From: Schistocephalus solidus
Lineage: Eukaryota; Platyhelminthes; Cestoda; Diphyllobothriidea; Diphyllobothriidae
NCBI GenBank assembly: GCA_017591395.1
Contig: WEDG01005619.1
Coordinates: forward strand, 248,001-312,000
Direction: 5' to 3'
DNA: 64,000 nt
Part shown: positions 60,321 to 64,000 of the stretch, piece by piece
Layout of the letters: each line of letters begins with the position of its first letter
Position numbering within the stretch: position 1 is the stretch's first letter
Translations under genes and position numbers: made by a program
Notes under the pieces: generated by a model
Database searches by the model: none
Seen by the model: the letters and a program-made list of their open reading frames with translations, nothing else
Told to the model about the DNA's origin: nothing

Positions 60321-63300
60321 TCATTTGCTCCGCAGGTATGACTATGAGTCTGCTGATATATGCTGATGAATAAAGTAGGCTCCCTGCCTATTATGACAGG
60401 GACCTTATTCCGTAAAAGGCTATTCCAACTATTTTCGTTTTCCTAATAGATAAATCCATGTTTTGCTAGAAAATCTGCTTTATCTTTCGGCCTCACGCAG
60501 CCAAAACATATAACATACTGTGTGAAACAGTCATTTGATAAAAATTTAGTTGTAATGACATGTCGATTGGCTTGCTTCTCCATTCTGTTAAAGAGGTGAT
60601 AGACGTCGTCCCAAAGTCTAAATGATGAAGACCTATACTTTTCTCTAGTAAGGAAAGGGTAGTCTCTCTAACGATGATTTTACTTTTAAGCAAACTTCTA
60701 GTGCTAGTTTAGCAGGCCTGCAAATATACATTTGAAAATCCTAGACAGACCCTAATAGGAAAAAAACTTGCAAGAGTACACGACAATTAGATTAGGTTTG
60801 CGATTGCATAGAAGTCCAAAATTTTTAAAATTCAAATGTCCTAATATACTGCGATCACTATGTTTTAAAACAGTTAGTACGTTTGCCAACAGAACAGATA
60901 GGCACCAAATATTTATTTCAGAACAAGTTTCAACGTTCAAACTGAACTTGGTAAAATACCTTGAAAGAGAATTGATTAAATATGAGAGGGAAAACAATAC
61001 TTTCGAACGCATAATGATTTTTGAAAGTTACTTCAACAGAATGAATTTGTATATTCGTCAATAGTAGGTTAAGCTCAATGAAGCCGGTCGCCTAAAAATA
61101 TAACATCACCTTTTAAAAGTGCGGGTGGGGACATCACATTATGTTTCATCTTTTTCACTTTTAAGTTCGCTTTTAATTCGTAAAAACCGTTAACCTTTTC
61201 GCACCTTCTGTAAGTAGTGAAACCAACTCATTTTTTGGTTCTTATAATTTTGCTCACTAACATTATTGTAAGATACGTCTTTTTAAGCGAGATAGCAACT
61301 GCCCATTCTGTGGACAGTGAACCTATGCTACTAGCGTTCAGTCCAGTTTGATTAGAGAAAAAGGCAAAAATAATCACAATTTCATAAAAAAGAAGCCAGA
61401 AACAGGTATAAACATATAACAACACGGTTTTACTGGCCTTTGGCATTAAAAGTGCTTAAATACTGACCATATAAAAAGTATAAGTGGTTTGCTAATGCAA
61501 CGATTTGATTTAATATGTTGATCGTCGTGTCGGAAATACCTCTTCGAAATGAACATCAAAGGAACCAGAAGGTATTTACCTGTGGTTAAGTTTTCATGTG
61601 TGGCACATTCTTAAGATTTCCCATGCTTCCACTCCGTTAATGTCTCTGGCTCTTTACTTCCGGGTTTGGTAATTGGTGTTCTCCAAAACGTCTTGGGTCC
61701 GTAGAAATGACTGACCAATATTCTAATCACTATATGAGTCGTTTAAGAGAAGTGTCTTATTCCGTGTGACTGTCAGGTCAATCCGAATAAATTACAGCCA
61801 GAAGCCTGTCCAATATCAAATATCACAAATTGATTTTGTAAAAGTTACCTGCGTATCTGTAGTTCCTGGTTTTTTAAATAAATAGGTGAAACTCTAGTCC
61901 TTTTCTTCTTCTTCGTCTGTTTAATGTCTTCATTTGTGTGCAATTTTAGCTTGTCTTATGAATTTATGTTTTTCATTTCAAATCTTTTCATGATGTGTAT
62001 TAAATACAAAGTTAAAGTGCCTATATGTGTTTTTTCTACCTTTAAATATGCTCTCGCTTTTCAGCCTCACGCCTCTGAGGCTCAACCTGTTCAGCTATTT
62101 TAAAGGAAGGAAGAAAAGTAGGATGTGGACAATAAACGCACGACTGTAACTGAACACCACTGCGAATCATGGGATATGATCTCCCAGTACCGATGTCACC
62201 CGGAACCATGGCCAACAATATAATAAATAGATAATAAAATTTCAGGTTGGATGAATACAGCAGTTACCATCGGTAAAACCGAATGTTGCATTAAGATTCC
62301 CTTTACTACTTTGATAAGTCAGCATTTCCTACAGAATTGTCAGTGGTCTAGCGCCCCACACAAAATGGCCATGTGTTGTTATCGACTCTTCTATAACAAG
62401 TTACCATTTTAGAAAATTTAATATACATTTTTAGTTCTGAATCCTGAGGATGCTCAAGACCACATTAGGGGCGGTAGGGCTCCTGCGTTAATCAAATCCT
62501 AATGAGGGTGATTTTAGGAGAATCACACACAGTTTGTTTAAAATAAGCCATATCCTTGACAATACAAATGATATAACAACCTTGCGAAAGAGCAGTGCTA
62601 TATCGAATGCATTTTGAACGTACAAAAGGGAGTTTGCTTAACCGCTGGCATGACAGTGAGATGTCAGAAATTCAAATATATCTGACCTTTGCTTGACCTT
62701 CAACCTTTTTAGGTTGACTGAAAAGTATACCGCACTTCTTATTTGTTTCAAAGTTCGACCAAAACTTTGCATGCTTCTTCCTTCCACATAATCCAGGCTG
62801 TCCTATACTACTAAACTTTCCTGCTTATCTGATCTTTTGTTCTTGTGTACCAAGGAGCGGATTAAGGACATGAAAAGGTAGATGGCTTCAAGTTCGTTCT
62901 CCTTTTTTTGGTAAAATGACTTCGCTCGAACGCAGACAGCAGTCATTAATGTAACTTTGTCGGAATTAGCTGCTAATCATTCACTGAGTGGTAGATCCGC
63001 TTAGGCATGCGTTTTTTTTGTTAGTCCGTAGATGGAATGCAAATGCAGTGAGGAACACATCTAACACGTGTCATTGTGGGCGGTCGGCATCTAAGGTAAA
63101 AAGAAACTTTCGGCTCCATGCGGGTGGTTTGGTGTTGGGTTGCGGAATCTGGCACCTGCCTACTTAAAATTGTTCTACGTAAGAGGCATGCTGCTTTTCC
63201 AAACGCAAAAAGTATGCATGTGCAGGCCTTTTACAATGAACGGAAAATGGCGCATTCTGAACGGTCGGGATATGTCCAACTATGAACTCTATAGTCGGCC

Positions 63301-64000
63301 TCCGAGATCATGAGATAATCGAAAACTGGCAGGAAGAGATTAACTTTTTCTCCTTACAAAAATATAAGTGTCATAAAAATAAATGGGTTTGCGGATATTT
63401 TGGGGCATTTAAATAAGTTTAAGGATATTAGTGGAAACGAGATGCAGAGGCTTTGAAAACTAATCATTTTGACGATCGTGTTCTAATGCATTAAAGAGCA
63501 TAATTAATCACCTTACAGCAAAATAAGTGCCACTTTGCAGAAATTGATTTCCAGTTGCATTATTTTTGCTTTTTTTCATTTTCAAAGGGAATACAGAACT
63601 AAAGGTCTAGTTCATACAAAAGATTGTCAATTTTAACAACCATTTCTTTCTTACTATAAAAAAGTTAATTCTGTTAGAAAGAAACCCGGCTTTTAGAATT
63701 TCCGGATAGTTTAAGTCAAAAATATAAATGAATAAGATAAATAAGCAATTTTTGTCCGGTGCCTAGATTGTTAACCAACAGGGGCCAAGGATACAATACA
63801 AGCATTAATTCGCCATCAAAGTAATTGTAAATTACAAAAAAAACGTTTTTTTATTAAATGTCATTTTTTCGATAATGGTGAACTTCTGACTTATCGAGAG
63901 GAGATTGCTTGGATTTTGAGGAGATACCTTTTCCAAAGCCAAGTGGCATTCACAAGAACATTACAGTGCAGTCAAAAGTAAAGTAAACATTTGAAGACAA

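Larger units (their letters stand above)
56046..64000 (-). other. Upstream intron or 5' flank of the RhoGEF gene
   Basis: The preceding exon should end in phase 0 with residues resembling the RK.QE that precedes AMFE in ephexins. I scanned candidate minus-strand donors and found none convincing, so this is probably another long intron. It contains an 11-G run at about 56061..56071 (C-rich tract of the exon 1 acceptor), an inverted repeat (57.2-57.6 kb), an open frame (59.2-59.8 kb) and a possible LINE tail (60.2 kb). I see nothing in 61.1-64.0 kb. Confidence 0.6.

Noticed and set aside
61540..61900. Candidate upstream RhoGEF exons ending GAAGAG/gtattt or CGCAG/gtaac
   Set aside because: Phase-correct readings contain stops or give microexons without the residues expected before AMFE.

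Overview
The window is eukaryotic: AT-rich, gene-poor and full of decayed retroelements, with GT-AG introns up to about 17 kb. The combination of several Penelope-like retroelements (PLEs), a tRNA-derived SINE-like family and degenerate TTAGGG-type tracts suggests a flatworm, most likely a diphyllobothriid-type tapeworm or another parasitic platyhelminth. That assignment is inference from recalled element families, because no search could be run.

One protein-coding gene can be supported with confidence. It lies on the minus strand and spans at least 821..56045. Seven exons were pieced together by hand from splice sites, phase agreement and homology. They encode the catalytic DH domain and the first part of the PH domain of an ephexin-family Rho guanine nucleotide exchange factor (the NGEF/ARHGEF16/ARHGEF26 group). 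In transcript order the exons are 56045..55585, 51563..51405, 34046..33755, 30571..30476, 15911..15748, 1460..1414 and 1364..821. Every junction keeps the reading frame. The N-terminal part lies upstream of 56045 and was not found, and the end of the PH domain and any SH3 domain lie left of the window. Low-complexity insertions sit inside the DH and PH folds. One intron is predicted to be only 49 bp while its neighbours are 3 to 17 kb.

The introns hold most of the other structure. Intron 5 (1461..15747) carries a minus-strand PLE reverse-transcriptase relic, two telomere-like tracts and possible LTR debris. Intron 4 (15912..30475) carries two PLE endonuclease relics without reverse transcriptase, a GC-richer repeat cluster with a SINE-like unit (20.6-23.6 kb), a PLE 3' unit and an orphan coding-like stretch. 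Intron 3 has one weak PLE 3' unit. Intron 2 (34047..51404) contains the most striking element: a PLE readable in a single frame from about 39.57 to 41.21 kb with five in-frame stops and no frameshift. A 5'-truncated PLE of a different family follows it head to tail. Intron 1 is nearly featureless.

The last 8 kb (56.05-64 kb) holds an imperfect inverted repeat near 57.2-57.6 kb, a possible LINE 3' relic near 60.2 kb and an unexplained open frame of about 205 codons. No tRNA gene, rRNA gene, CRISPR array or prokaryotic feature was seen. Most other short open frames look like chance frames in AT-rich DNA.
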